Shown one piece after another: positions 33,019 through 41,488 of a DNA stretch of 59,892 nt (position 1 is its first letter; each line of letters starts with the position of its first letter). The notes beneath the pieces are model-generated. The model saw nothing but the letters and a program-made list of their open reading frames with translations, had not been told where the DNA came from and made no database searches. The position numbers were made by a program, and so were the translations under genes. This stretch comes from Parachlamydiaceae bacterium (GTDB lineage Bacteria > Chlamydiota > Chlamydiia > Chlamydiales > Parachlamydiaceae): contig JANWJE010000054.1 of assembly GCA_025451995.1 (NCBI GenBank), forward strand, positions 1 to 59,892. Direction: 5' to 3'.

Positions 33019-34583
33019 ATATCTTTCAAAACCTCATTCGCTTGATAAAAAGAATCTTTTTGGCATTTTTATTACTCACTTTTTTTCTTGAAGCAGCTGA
33101 ATTACAAAAATTAACGCTTGATGAAAAAATTGGACAATTGCTTTTAGTCCATTTTAATGGGGAAGAAGCTAATGAAGAGGCTGCTTTTCTTATTAAGGAA
33201 TTGCAGGTCGGGGGAATCGTTTATTACAATTGGGCAAACCGGTTGGAAGACCCGGAACAAGTAAAAAAATTAAGCAGCGATTTACAACAGCTCGCAAGCC
33301 AAACGCCAAAGAAAATACCCCTATTCATTGCAGTTGATCAAGAAGGGGGAGTCGTCAATCGTTTAAAAAACGGCTTTACTCAATTTCCCGGAAATTATGC
33401 CCTTGGAAGAACTGAAAATTATTTTTGGGGAGAAGAGGCTGCACGGGTGATGGGAGATGAGCTTAAAACTGTTGGAGTGAATTTAAATTTTGCTCCTGTG
33501 ATTGATGTTTATACTGAACCCAAAAACCCTGTCATTGGAATTCGATCTTTTAGCAATGACCCTAAAAAAGTCACAACATGGGGAGAGGCTGCTCAAAAAG
33601 GGTATCAAAGGGCTGGGATAATTCCGGTTCTAAAGCATTTTCCAGGTCACGGAGACGTCACTAAAGATTCTCATGAAGATCTTCCCACGATTTCTAAAAA
33701 TTTAAATCAAATAAACGAAATTGAACTCTATCCATTTCGTGAATTAGCCTCTCAGGCAGACATGATGATGACTGCTCATCTCATGGTTCCGGCATTAGAT
33801 CCAAAAAACTGCATCACTTACTCAAAGAAAGCCATTACCGATCTATTAAGAAATCAACTTAAATTCAATGGAGTCATTGTCACCGATTCCCTCGCCATGC
33901 AAGGGGCTTTTGTTCAATCTTCTTCTCTTGAAGAAAGTCTGCTTAAAAGTTTAGAGGCGGGGCATGATCTGTTATTGTTGGGAGGAAAACAACTCCTTGC
34001 TTCACAAACAGGTTTTGAATTTAGTGTAAAAGACATTAAACAAGCCAAAGAATTCCTTATTAAAGCTGTAAGAGAAGGGAAAATCTCAGAAGATCGGATC
34101 GATGAATCTGTGGCTCGAATTCTTGCTCTTAAAGAAAAATATCGCCTCGAAAAGTGTTGCTCCTTGCGCACAATTGATAAAACAAATTCCGGCTTGCTTG
34201 CTAAGAAAATTGCAGAAAATGCCCTTAAGCCCATTAAAGGCGATCATTTTCAAATCGATGACTCCTTTCAAATCGTCGCCCCGGAATCCTTGCGCGAAGA
34301 TTTAAAGCAAACGGATTGGAATCAATACCCCATTCTTTTTTTTAAACGAGCAGATGAAATAGAAATCAAAAAAGATAAAATTTGCTTATTTTCTTACAAT
34401 GCTTGGAAGTCAGTAGATATGATTTCTTGGTTTCAGAAAAGTAAAAAAGATAAATATATCGCTCTCATTGTTGTGCGCGATCCCATCGATGCAGACATTT
34501 TTCAAGATGCCGATTTTATCTTAAATACGTATAGCCCGGTCCCTTGTTCCCTTCAAGCGGCGCATGAGTTCCTAAAAAGATAA
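33015..34583 (+). CDS. nagZ: secreted GH3 beta-N-acetylhexosaminidase (NagZ-like)
   Basis: 522 residues from ATG 33015, chosen because it overlaps the upstream stop by 4 bp. Signal peptide at 1-30 (NLIRLIKRIFLAFLLLTFFL). GH3 catalytic domain: GGIVYYNWANR, VDQEGGVVNRL, KHFPGHGDVTKDSHEDLP (about 208-225, NagZ signature with the catalytic His) and IVTDSLAMQGAF with nucleophile Asp291. About 150 extra residues form a second domain, as in YbbD-like secreted relatives rather than cytoplasmic NagZ. It cuts beta-linked GlcNAc, for example from peptidoglycan or host glycans. Its first 24 codons derive from a palindromic repeat. Confidence 0.9.
   Translation: MNIFQNLIRLIKRIFLAFLLLTFFLEAAELQKLTLDEKIGQLLLVHFNGEEANEEAAFLIKELQVGGIVYYNWANRLEDPEQVKKLSSDLQQLASQTPKKIPLFIAVDQEGGVVNRLKNGFTQFPGNYALGRTENYFWGEEAARVMGDELKTVGVNLNFAPVIDVYTEPKNPVIGIRSFSNDPKKVTTWGEAAQKGYQRAGIIPVLKHFPGHGDVTKDSHEDLPTISKNLNQINEIELYPFRELASQADMMMTAHLMVPALDPKNCITYSKKAITDLLRNQLKFNGVIVTDSLAMQGAFVQSSSLEESLLKSLEAGHDLLLLGGKQLLASQTGFEFSVKDIKQAKEFLIKAVREGKISEDRIDESVARILALKEKYRLEKCCSLRTIDKTNSGLLAKKIAENALKPIKGDHFQIDDSFQIVAPESLREDLKQTDWNQYPILFFKRADEIEIKKDKICLFSYNAWKSVDMISWFQKSKKDKYIALIVVRDPIDADIFQDADFILNTYSPVPCSLQAAHEFLKR
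33024..33084. repeat. half copy of the 166-bp palindrome, inside the NagZ-like signal peptide
   Basis: 61 bp align with 15102-15162 of the palindromic element, 50 of 61 identical by my count, with an unbroken 25-bp match (GCTTGATAAAAAGAATCTTT continuing TTGGC, 33040-33064). Only the left half is here. A 15-base match to the opposite half (TTTTATCAAGCAAAT) lies at about 34734-34748, downstream of the same gene. Confidence 0.8.
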
Positions 34584-34584
34584 C

Positions 34585-34613
34585 TTGACAACAACCCTTA
34601 GAATCTGTTATAC
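34585..34613 (+). promoter_or_regulatory. promoter after the NagZ-like gene, ahead of leader frame and symporter
   Basis: TTGACA (34585-34590), 17 bp, TTATAC (34608-34613); with 18 bp the -10 reads TATACT. This is a strong match and lies just past the glycosidase stop. The expected start of RNA is close to 34620, directly before the hairpin at 34623. Confidence 0.7.
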
Positions 34614-34622
34614 TTATGGCTA

Positions 34623-34660
34623 AGAACCTGTTCAGAGTCTCAGGTTCTAAGTTCTTTTTT
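34623..34660 (+). terminator. hairpin with T-run in the presumed symporter leader
   Basis: AGAACCTG (34623-34630), 10-base loop, CAGGTTCT (34641-34648), then AAGTTCTTTTTT. It can end transcription of the glycosidase operon, or act early in RNA made from the promoter at 34585. Confidence 0.65.
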
Positions 34661-34709
34661 CGTTGAAAGGTTCGATGAAAAAGAGATGAACAGAACAAAA
34701 GGAAAATAT

Positions 34710-34844
34710 ATGCCATTCAAGGTTTGGAGGTCTTTTATCAAGCAAATCGATCGTCAATGTTCAGTTCTTTCTTTTCATCATCGCCATCATCATTTTATCC
34801 CCTTGCTAAATGCTAAATGCGAATTGCTAAATGCGAATTTTTGA
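34710..34844 (+). CDS. 44-codon histidine-rich leader-like frame
   Basis: ATG 34710 follows AAAAGG by 6-7 bp. The product begins MPFKVWRSFIKQIDRQ and contains five His among six residues (HHRHHH, residues 23-28, encoded by CATCATCGCCATCATCAT), ending LLNANF. It lies between a promoter/hairpin and the sodium/solute symporter gene. Runs of one amino acid in short leaders are typical of attenuators that sense the matching charged tRNA. A clear downstream terminator is not seen, so this is tentative. Confidence 0.35.
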   Translation: MPFKVWRSFIKQIDRQCSVLSFHHRHHHFIPLLNAKCELLNANF

Positions 34845-34885
34845 ATCATTTACTCTTTAAATTTTAGACGAAAAGGACGCACATC

Positions 34886-36265
34886 ATGGATATCCCTGTT
34901 TTTATAGGAATTTTAGCGGTTTTACAAATCGTTTGTTTATGGGCCGGTAAAAGAGCCTCCTCTCAACTTAAAAATCAAGAAGACTATTTTTTAGCAAGTA
35001 AAGAGGTTCGCTTCTTCCCTTTGCTGATGACCTTTGTCGCCACTCAAATTGGCGGAGGGCTTGTATTAGGAGCTGCTGAAGAGGCTTATCGCTTTGGATG
35101 GACAGTATTGCTTTATCCTTTGGGCGCTTGTTTAGGATTTGTCGTGCTCGCCTTAGGTGTCGGAAGAAAACTCGCGCGTTTTCCAGTTTCAACCGTGCCT
35201 CAATTATTAGAGCTCGTGTATGAATCGCGATTGCTTAAACAAATAGGCTCGCTTCTTTCGATTATCTCTTTGTTTATGATCCTCATGGCACAAGTGATCG
35301 CTTCGCGAAAATTTATGATGAGCTTGGGTGTTGATCAATCCACCCTCTTTTTATTATTTTGGGGAGTTGTCATTGTCTATACAGTCATCGGCGGTTTAAA
35401 GGCTGTGGTTTCTATCGACATTATCCAAGCTTTATTTTTCATCGCTGTCTTTGCATGCGGGCTTGGGTTTATTCTCTATATGTCCCCTCTTAGTCTTCCA
35501 AGTGTCATTGAAGGGGGGTGGACAGGGGATGCTTTTGATTTTGAACCTGCAAAGTTGAGTGGTTGGCTGTTAATGCCTCTTCTTTTTATGGTCATTGAAC
35601 AAGATATGGCACAGAGATGTTTTGCTGCAAAATCGCCAAAAGTTGTTACAAAAGCTGCAGCTTACGCGGCATTGTTTACCTTTCTCATCAGTGTTATCCC
35701 TGTCTTTGTTGGAATATTGGGCAAACAAATGGGCATTGTCGTCCCGGAGGGGTCGAGCGTATTTATGGATGTCTCAGAGCAAATGACAAATCCCTATATT
35801 GCTGCCTTTATTGGCTGTGCAGTGTTGATGGCTGTTTTGTCCACTGCGATTTCTTTGCTCAATGCTGTCAGCTCTAACTTGAGTCAGGACTTTAATTTTG
35901 GAAAGAGTGTTCAATTATCGAGACGAATCACTGCAGGTCTTGGCCTTGCAGCTGTGGCAGGCTCTTTTTTTGCCGGTCAAATTGTCGACTTACTCATTCA
36001 GAGTTATGAACTTTCCGTGTATTGTCTATTTATTCCGGTATGCATTGCGCTGTTCAAATCTCGAGTTCCCTCTCTTTTTGCTTGGCTTCCCTTTATAGGG
36101 GGGGCTGTTGGATTTATACTCACTCGTTTTGTTGTTTTTGAAATCATGCCAAAAGAGATCATCGCGCTCCTCCTTTCAGCGCTCGGCCTTTTGATAGCTT
36201 GGGCTTTGAGTAAAGCCTGCGTTAAAAGGGTTGAAGAGAAAGAAGGGACAATCGTTTTGCTGTAA
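34886..36265 (+). CDS. sodium:solute symporter (SSS family)
   Basis: 459 residues, about 13 membrane segments. FLASKEVRFFPLLMTFVATQIGGG near the start and VYTVIGGLKAVVSIDIIQA in the middle are SSS hallmarks (sodium site and the GG-L-A-V-TD-like region, here VSID). The tail LSKACVKRVEEKEGTIVLL is cytoplasmic. The family imports amino acids, sugars or other small solutes with sodium; the substrate cannot be told. If the His-rich leader upstream is real, histidine or a related compound would be a candidate. A hairpin terminator follows. Confidence 0.9.
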   Translation: MDIPVFIGILAVLQIVCLWAGKRASSQLKNQEDYFLASKEVRFFPLLMTFVATQIGGGLVLGAAEEAYRFGWTVLLYPLGACLGFVVLALGVGRKLARFPVSTVPQLLELVYESRLLKQIGSLLSIISLFMILMAQVIASRKFMMSLGVDQSTLFLLFWGVVIVYTVIGGLKAVVSIDIIQALFFIAVFACGLGFILYMSPLSLPSVIEGGWTGDAFDFEPAKLSGWLLMPLLFMVIEQDMAQRCFAAKSPKVVTKAAAYAALFTFLISVIPVFVGILGKQMGIVVPEGSSVFMDVSEQMTNPYIAAFIGCAVLMAVLSTAISLLNAVSSNLSQDFNFGKSVQLSRRITAGLGLAAVAGSFFAGQIVDLLIQSYELSVYCLFIPVCIALFKSRVPSLFAWLPFIGGAVGFILTRFVVFEIMPKEIIALLLSALGLLIAWALSKACVKRVEEKEGTIVLL

Positions 36266-36303
36266 TTAAAGTTTTGTTAATTAATTTTTTACAAAACTTT
36301 AAT
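36265..36303 (+). terminator. terminator of the symporter gene
   Basis: ATTAAAGTTTTGT (36265-36277) and exact complement (36291-36303), with a loop containing TTTTTT. Immediately after the stop codon. Confidence 0.7.
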
Positions 36304-36381
36304 TTAATTATTATAATTAATTAAAATTAAATTATGATAATAAATTAAATATTTAAGCAAAAAATAGAGGGGGATATATTT

Positions 36382-36951
36382 ATGAATACAAGCCCTATTC
36401 CAAGTGCGGTTCCATCAAAAAAAACTGATTTTAATCCCGAAACTTTTGCAACTCAAGTGCAGAAGAAGTGGAAGGTTATCAGTCGTACAAGTGAATCCAT
36501 TATTTTAGAGCCTAAGCAAAGTGCTGATTTTCCCAATGGTCATGAAGCTTTATTGAATCGATTGAATAAATTAGGCTACGATAATTTTAGAATTTCTCTT
36601 CATGGCGAACATCAGTTTGAAGTTTATAAGATCGAAAGCAATAAAGAAAAAGTGATAGAGAAAATGGGGAAACTTGAAAAAGAGATCACAACTTTAAAAG
36701 AAGAAATTCAAAAAAATGTTCGGGATTTTCAGAATGTAACAGCGAAATTGGCAGAAGAATCGGAAAAAGGTAATTCAGGCGAAGCTAGGAAACTACTCGA
36801 TCAGGCGAAAAAATTATCGGAAATCATAGATGGAAAAACAAACAGATTCAATAATTTGATAATAGAATATAAAAGGCATGAATTTACGTTAAATGTCAAT
36901 CTTGGTGGTTTTAAAGATAAAGCGCGCGCTGAATTGGATGAAGAATTTTAA
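36382..36951 (+). CDS. hypothetical coiled-coil protein
   Basis: 189 residues; start after GAGGGGG. Residues 1-20 (MNTSPIPSAVPSKKTDFNPE) are flexible; about 30-85 form a small alpha/beta unit (KVISRTSESIILEPK); about 85-165 are a long coiled coil (KLEKEITTLKEEIQKN, KLLDQAKKLSEIIDGK). No membrane segment. IPSAVP is shared with the protein at 29358. Candidate type III effector or chaperone-like protein; not recognised. Confidence 0.7.
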   Translation: MNTSPIPSAVPSKKTDFNPETFATQVQKKWKVISRTSESIILEPKQSADFPNGHEALLNRLNKLGYDNFRISLHGEHQFEVYKIESNKEKVIEKMGKLEKEITTLKEEIQKNVRDFQNVTAKLAEESEKGNSGEARKLLDQAKKLSEIIDGKTNRFNNLIIEYKRHEFTLNVNLGGFKDKARAELDEEF

Positions 36952-36977
36952 AAATGAATAGCTGAGGTTTAATTAGT

Positions 36978-37005
36978 ATTATTGCAGTCGAAAGACTGCA
37001 ATAAT
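36978..37005. terminator. bidirectional hairpin terminator
   Basis: ATTATTGCAGTC (36978-36989), GAAA loop, exact complement 36994-37005. It separates two convergent genes. Confidence 0.75.
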
Positions 37006-37043
37006 GGAGACTTTTGCAATTACCTCTTAATGTCTTTAATTTT

Positions 37044-37625
37044 TTATCTACGGTGGTCGCCGCCATGATGGTCGGCGCCGCCACGACCCCCTCTAAATCC
37101 CCCTTCGCCTCCGCGAAAGCCGGCTTCTCTGCCGCCGCCCCAATTGCCATGTCCTTCACCCCCGTGCCAGCCGCCATGCCAACCTTCGCCGCCATGCCAA
37201 TTGCCATGCCAGCCATCGTGCCAACCGCCTCTCCAATGCCCGCCATGCCAATTGCCATTCCAATAGGGTCTCCCACTCCAGTAGTTTGCCCAATAGCCAT
37301 TCCAAGTGGGACCTACATAGTAGCGTGCGCCATTATTCCAATAGTAGCCTTCCGGATTTACCCAGTAACCATTATACCAAACATATCCTGTACCAAGTGT
37401 TGGAAAATAGATGCTTGCATTAGGGCCTGCCCAATTTGCATTCATATCTACTCCCCCGATGGACGGGTCATAATAAACTGTTTGCTGGAAAGTATTTCCA
37501 TTGCTGTCCACAATTGTCGCTTCGATCGGTTGTGCGCTATTCATGCCTGCTTGATCAAAAACAACAACTGCTGCATCGATATTCCCTATGAGAACCAATG
37601 CAAAAAAATAAAGCATTTTTTTCAT
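37044..37625 (-). CDS. secreted Gly/Trp/His-rich protein
   Basis: 193 residues with signal peptide MKKMLYFFALVLIGNIDA, start supported by AGGAG. The middle has YxWYNGYWVNPEGYYWNNGARYY-like aromatic repeats (about 80-110); from about 110 the chain is made of WHGG, HGGHW and GGREAGF units and ends HHGGDHRR. Such Gly/His/Trp-rich tails can bind metal ions or stick to surfaces. Similar in composition to the protein at 41489, on the other strand 4 kb away. Function unknown. Confidence 0.75.
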   Translation of the reverse strand: MKKMLYFFALVLIGNIDAAVVVFDQAGMNSAQPIEATIVDSNGNTFQQTVYYDPSIGGVDMNANWAGPNASIYFPTLGTGYVWYNGYWVNPEGYYWNNGARYYVGPTWNGYWANYWSGRPYWNGNWHGGHWRGGWHDGWHGNWHGGEGWHGGWHGGEGHGNWGGGREAGFRGGEGGFRGGRGGADHHGGDHRR

Positions 37626-37737
37626 TCTAATCTCCTAAATTGAAAAAATTGATTGCGATCGGCTTTATTAATAATTAAAATTTGATTTAAATGAAACTTC
37701 TGATTGAACGAAAATTTTACTTGGATAGCTTCTTAAT

Positions 37738-39552
37738 TTAGAATACGTGCGGTAAAGAAGGGTTGGGTATTCTCTTAAGCATCACTAGGTAAGCATTATG
37801 ATTAGAATAAAATTCTTCACGTGAAATCTCTCGATGATATGGAGATTTAACATACATATCATCGCAATGATAGAATGTATCGCCAATTTTTATATTGGAT
37901 GTATAATGTCCTCCATCCTTTGTGCCGGTATGCATGACATATCCGGTAATTTCATATTTAAATGGTTCTGTGTTGTCATCCATTAAATAGGGTGTCATAT
38001 CGATCACCCCGTCCTTTGGAAAAACGACTGCCTCGTTGAGTTTAAAAGTGTTACCGGAATATGGATCATTCATAAAACGACAAAGATGGAGCGTGAGAGT
38101 TTCCGGCAGAGATAAGAGTTTAGGTTGTGTTTCATATGGCAGGATGTAGGTCTTTCCTTTAAGGGTAAAATCTCTTTTTTCTTCCTCACCTTTAGAGGTT
38201 TCTGCTATTTCAGGAGAGAAAAATTGATCCAAGATTTCAATGAGATCGGTTTTTAAATTATTTCCCAATTGGTATAATTCATACGCGACAGAAAATAGAT
38301 CCTCTTCCTCTTCAGTTGTTATTTTCTTTAAGCGATCAATTAAAGAATCGAGATTAAGCTCTTTGCTATTTTTTTTCTCCAAATAAGGGATGAGATGTTC
38401 GATCAAAGAATTTCTATCATCGATAGACGAGTCTTCCTCTGTCAGCAAGGGAATGAGCAATTGAGTGAGTTCTTTGATCGCATGATTGATAAACACATTT
38501 TTTTTAAAGCGAAGCTCTAGTTTATACACTGTATCAGCGGGGCGGATTGTTATTCCCTTCTCGTTTTCGATCTCTTGAGTTGCTCGGTCGACATCGGCAA
38601 CTTTAAAAGAATCTCCAAGCACATCATTGATTAATCTCACGACTTCTGCAGCATCTTGTTGTGTATAGAGGCCATCAAGGTTTAAATCATGAGTTAATCC
38701 GCTTGCAAAAATTGCTTCTCTTACCTTTTCTGCAGGGGAATTCTTGCCAAGTGGCGATTGATTCCCTTTCCCTTTTCCTTGGGTTTCATCGACGATTAGA
38801 AGGAGATTTTTAATTTTATCGAGGATTTCTTTTTTTGATGATGGCAAGTTGGGATCAGAAGAAATCTCGAATATTTTTTTTCGGATGTGCTCTTGACTTA
38901 ACATCATTTCTAGGACACTGTCGATATAGCAGCGAGAGTATTCATAATTACTGAGAAACAATGGGCTCTTAACAGGTGGAGACTCAGATCTGCTCACAGG
39001 CGAGCGGCTGATTTTCTTCTGCATTTTTTTTAGTCTTTTCCTGCCCCTTTGTTCGATTAAGACAAATTCTGTTTCGATTTTTTCTTCGTCAGTTGTTTCT
39101 ATCGTTTTTTCTGATGAAGAGCTCAGCGAAGTGCTCGATTCTGAAGAAGTCAAGGGTATTTCTTTCATCTCGAGGTGGAGTGGAATTGGATTTGATTTGG
39201 CCTTTTCCTCTACATTTTTTGGAAATAAATTGTCGATAGCATGATTGTAAATTGTCTCTATTTTTTCTTTAAGCCGAGGCATTTTTTCAGCTAAGGTTGG
39301 CAAAAGCAAAACTTCTTCGGGCTTTAACTTTTCAAGATTGCTTATCACATGATTTAAATGAGTGTCTCTGTAGTCTAAATTCAAATATCTTAAGATTTGA
39401 GAAAAAAAATTTAATTCATAAACAATCCAACCTTTCTCCTCACTAAAACCTAAATAGATTTTTTTTCCAAACCAAAGAGTGTTTTGTTCATCAAAATCAT
39501 TTAAAAAATTTTGAGCTTGATTGATAGCCGTATCAAAAGATTGTATTTTCAT
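37738..39552 (-). CDS. USP-type deubiquitinase (ubiquitin C-terminal hydrolase)
   Basis: 604 residues. Residues 1-195 are a helical and then Ser/Glu-rich, disordered region. The Cys box is FLSNYEYSRCYIDSVLEMML with Cys208; YTQQDAAEVVRLINDVL at 296-312 is the USP QQDA.E motif; LSLPETLTLHLCRF at 480-493 matches the LP..L..HL.RF strand; GYVMHTGTKDGGHYTS at 537-552 gives catalytic His549, and YHCDDMYV the third residue (Asp564 or Asp565). NAYLVMLKR ends the fold. No zinc CxxC motif is present. Family members remove ubiquitin from host proteins. No signal peptide, so type III export is probable by inference. Confidence 0.85.
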   Translation of the reverse strand: MKIQSFDTAINQAQNFLNDFDEQNTLWFGKKIYLGFSEEKGWIVYELNFFSQILRYLNLDYRDTHLNHVISNLEKLKPEEVLLLPTLAEKMPRLKEKIETIYNHAIDNLFPKNVEEKAKSNPIPLHLEMKEIPLTSSESSTSLSSSSEKTIETTDEEKIETEFVLIEQRGRKRLKKMQKKISRSPVSRSESPPVKSPLFLSNYEYSRCYIDSVLEMMLSQEHIRKKIFEISSDPNLPSSKKEILDKIKNLLLIVDETQGKGKGNQSPLGKNSPAEKVREAIFASGLTHDLNLDGLYTQQDAAEVVRLINDVLGDSFKVADVDRATQEIENEKGITIRPADTVYKLELRFKKNVFINHAIKELTQLLIPLLTEEDSSIDDRNSLIEHLIPYLEKKNSKELNLDSLIDRLKKITTEEEEDLFSVAYELYQLGNNLKTDLIEILDQFFSPEIAETSKGEEEKRDFTLKGKTYILPYETQPKLLSLPETLTLHLCRFMNDPYSGNTFKLNEAVVFPKDGVIDMTPYLMDDNTEPFKYEITGYVMHTGTKDGGHYTSNIKIGDTFYHCDDMYVKSPYHREISREEFYSNHNAYLVMLKRIPNPSLPHVF

Positions 39553-39710
39553 AATTAATTTAATATAATAATTAGTTTATCATATTATAATACAATTAAA
39601 TTAATTAATTAAAAAGATGTTGTTAAAGTGATATTAAGAAAAGCCCTAAAATCTAGAATAGTGGTGTTTTATGAAAAGAAGTCTAATGAAGGATAAAAAA
39701 GGCGATCATA

Positions 39711-39744
39711 ACACTGCATGAGTCATTACACTGCATGAGTCATT
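39711..39744. repeat. 17-bp perfect tandem duplication
   Basis: ACACTGCATGAGTCATT occurs twice in a row (39711-39727 and 39728-39744) in the space between the deubiquitinase start and tRNA-Ser. No gene is seen in 39553-39781. Confidence 0.8.
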
Positions 39745-39781
39745 TGATAAGCTGGTTGCAATGTCAGATCATCCTAAGTGT

Positions 39782-39869
39782 CGGAGGGGGTGGGATTCGA
39801 ACCCACGGTACGTGTTTAACGTACACACGCTTTCCAAGCGTGCTCCTTAAGCCACTCGGACACCCCTCC
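39782..39869 (-). tRNA. tRNA-Ser (anticodon GGA)
   Basis: 88 nt. Acceptor stem GGAGGGG/CCCCTCC with G discriminator; D arm GTCCGAGTGG; anticodon arm GCACGCTTGGAAAGCGTG with GGA; long variable arm (TACGTTAAACACGTA region), typical of tRNA-Ser; T arm GTGGGTTCGAATCCCAC. CCA is not encoded. Reads UCC and UCU codons. Confidence 0.96.
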
Positions 39870-39945
39870 AAAGATTAAATAGGCCTAACTCGTAAACTCG
39901 GGCTAAAAGAAGGGGGAGTTTAAGCAATCATTGAATTAGTTTCAA

Positions 39946-41385
39946 TTATTTTGGTGAAAAGTAGCTAAATTCTTTTTCGCTTTCTTGATCGCTCTCTTGA
40001 CTTGTTCTTATGGGTGTATAGTTAGCAAATTGCGCATATTCTTTCCTAAACGTAAGAGAAATATTGCCAACCCCGCCATGGCGGTTTTTAGCGACGATCA
40101 ACTCTGCCATTCCGGGTTTGTCGTGAGGATCATAGTACTCTCTTCGCAATAAAAACATCACGAGATCCGAATCTTGCTCGATACTTCCACTTTCACGGAG
40201 GTCGCTCATCATCGGCCTGTGCCCTTGCCTTTCTTCCACTTTTCTTGAGAGTTGTGAGAGGCAAAGGATGGGAATATTGAGCTCTCTTGCTAAATTTTTT
40301 AACATTCTAGAAATTTCAGAAATTTCATTCTGTCTATTTTCGCTTGTTCTATTGGAACCCGATCCTGAAATAAGTTGAAGATAGTCGATGACCAAAAAAC
40401 CAATCCCGTAACTTTCCTTCATTCTTCGAGCCCTAGCGCGCAAATCTGTAATTTTAAGTCCGGCTTGATCATCGATGATCAAGACATCCTTTTGAATGGA
40501 ATTGACTGAACTGACAATGCGTTGAAATTCCATCCCATTTAAAGAGCCTGTCTTAATTTTGTCCGATTCGACCTCAGCTTGGGAGCAAATGATGCGATGG
40601 ACGAGCTGTTCGGCGGACATCTCTAAAGAAAAGATCCCCACAGGAATGTGGTTTTTAAAACAGACATTTTCTGCAATATTTAAAGCTAAAGAAGTTTTCC
40701 CCATGGCAGGGCGGGCAGCTAAAATCATTAAGTTAGAATTATTGAGTCCATTGATCATTTTATCCAGATCGACAAAATGAGAGGGAATACCGGTGATTCC
40801 ACTCTCTTCAGGACCCTTTTGTGCATAGTGTTCTTGCCTTTCTTGGAGCTCCTTTAAATAAGGAACCCGCGATTCAGATTTTATTCCGGAAAAAATTTCT
40901 GTGATGAGAACACCCATCGATGGATTGGCAGCTTGGCTAATTTGAAAAAGGAGTTGCTGAGCGTCATCTAATGCAACATTCACATCCAAGGGTTCTTCTA
41001 GTGCAGTTTTTTCAATTAATTGGGCCGCATGGATCATTTTTCTAAGCAAAGACTTGCTTTGGACTAGCTCGACGTATTCTTCAATGAAGGCAGAGGTTCC
41101 GGCATATTGTGCAAGCGTTGTCAAATAGGCCAGTCCACCGATGGTTGTCAATTTGTCTTGCCGTTTGAGTTCTTCAGCGATGAGGTGGATATCAGCCGGT
41201 TTGTCTTTTTTGTAAGCTGTTTTTAATGTTTGAAAGATGATCTTATGTTCTGTGAAGTAAAAATCGGAATCATCGAGTCCATCCGCTGCGATGTTTAGAC
41301 CATTGATACTCGTTAACATACAGCCTAGAACCATCATTTCAGATTCTTTGGAGTGCGGGGGGATTTTTACTTTAATTTCAGCCAT
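39946..41385 (-). CDS. dnaB: replicative DNA helicase DnaB
   Basis: Hexameric 5'-3' helicase that drives the replication fork. 479 residues from the ATG giving MAEIKVKIPPHSKESE, the usual DnaB N-terminus; an upstream ATG (41424) would add 13 unlikely residues. N-terminal helical domain at about 10-150 (MVLGCMLTSINGLN); RecA-like domain with ARPAMGKTSLALNIAE (Walker A, about 225-240), LVIDYLQLISG (Walker B), LSQLSRKVEERQ and MSDLRESGSIEQDSD. Divergent from the Gly/His-rich gene. Confidence 0.96.
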   Translation of the reverse strand: MAEIKVKIPPHSKESEMMVLGCMLTSINGLNIAADGLDDSDFYFTEHKIIFQTLKTAYKKDKPADIHLIAEELKRQDKLTTIGGLAYLTTLAQYAGTSAFIEEYVELVQSKSLLRKMIHAAQLIEKTALEEPLDVNVALDDAQQLLFQISQAANPSMGVLITEIFSGIKSESRVPYLKELQERQEHYAQKGPEESGITGIPSHFVDLDKMINGLNNSNLMILAARPAMGKTSLALNIAENVCFKNHIPVGIFSLEMSAEQLVHRIICSQAEVESDKIKTGSLNGMEFQRIVSSVNSIQKDVLIIDDQAGLKITDLRARARRMKESYGIGFLVIDYLQLISGSGSNRTSENRQNEISEISRMLKNLARELNIPILCLSQLSRKVEERQGHRPMMSDLRESGSIEQDSDLVMFLLRREYYDPHDKPGMAELIVAKNRHGGVGNISLTFRKEYAQFANYTPIRTSQESDQESEKEFSYFSPK

Positions 41386-41488
41386 TAGTTTAAACCTACA
41401 CATTTGATGCAAATACTTTATCAAATTTCGCAGTTATTGTCTCTTTTTCAAAAAAATGTTATATAACTTTTTTTCACAAGGAGGGACT

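Noticed and set aside
34734-34748. TTTTATCAAGCAAAT as proof of a complete composite element around the NagZ-like gene
   Set aside because: Only 15 bases match; mentioned as support but not listed as a feature.
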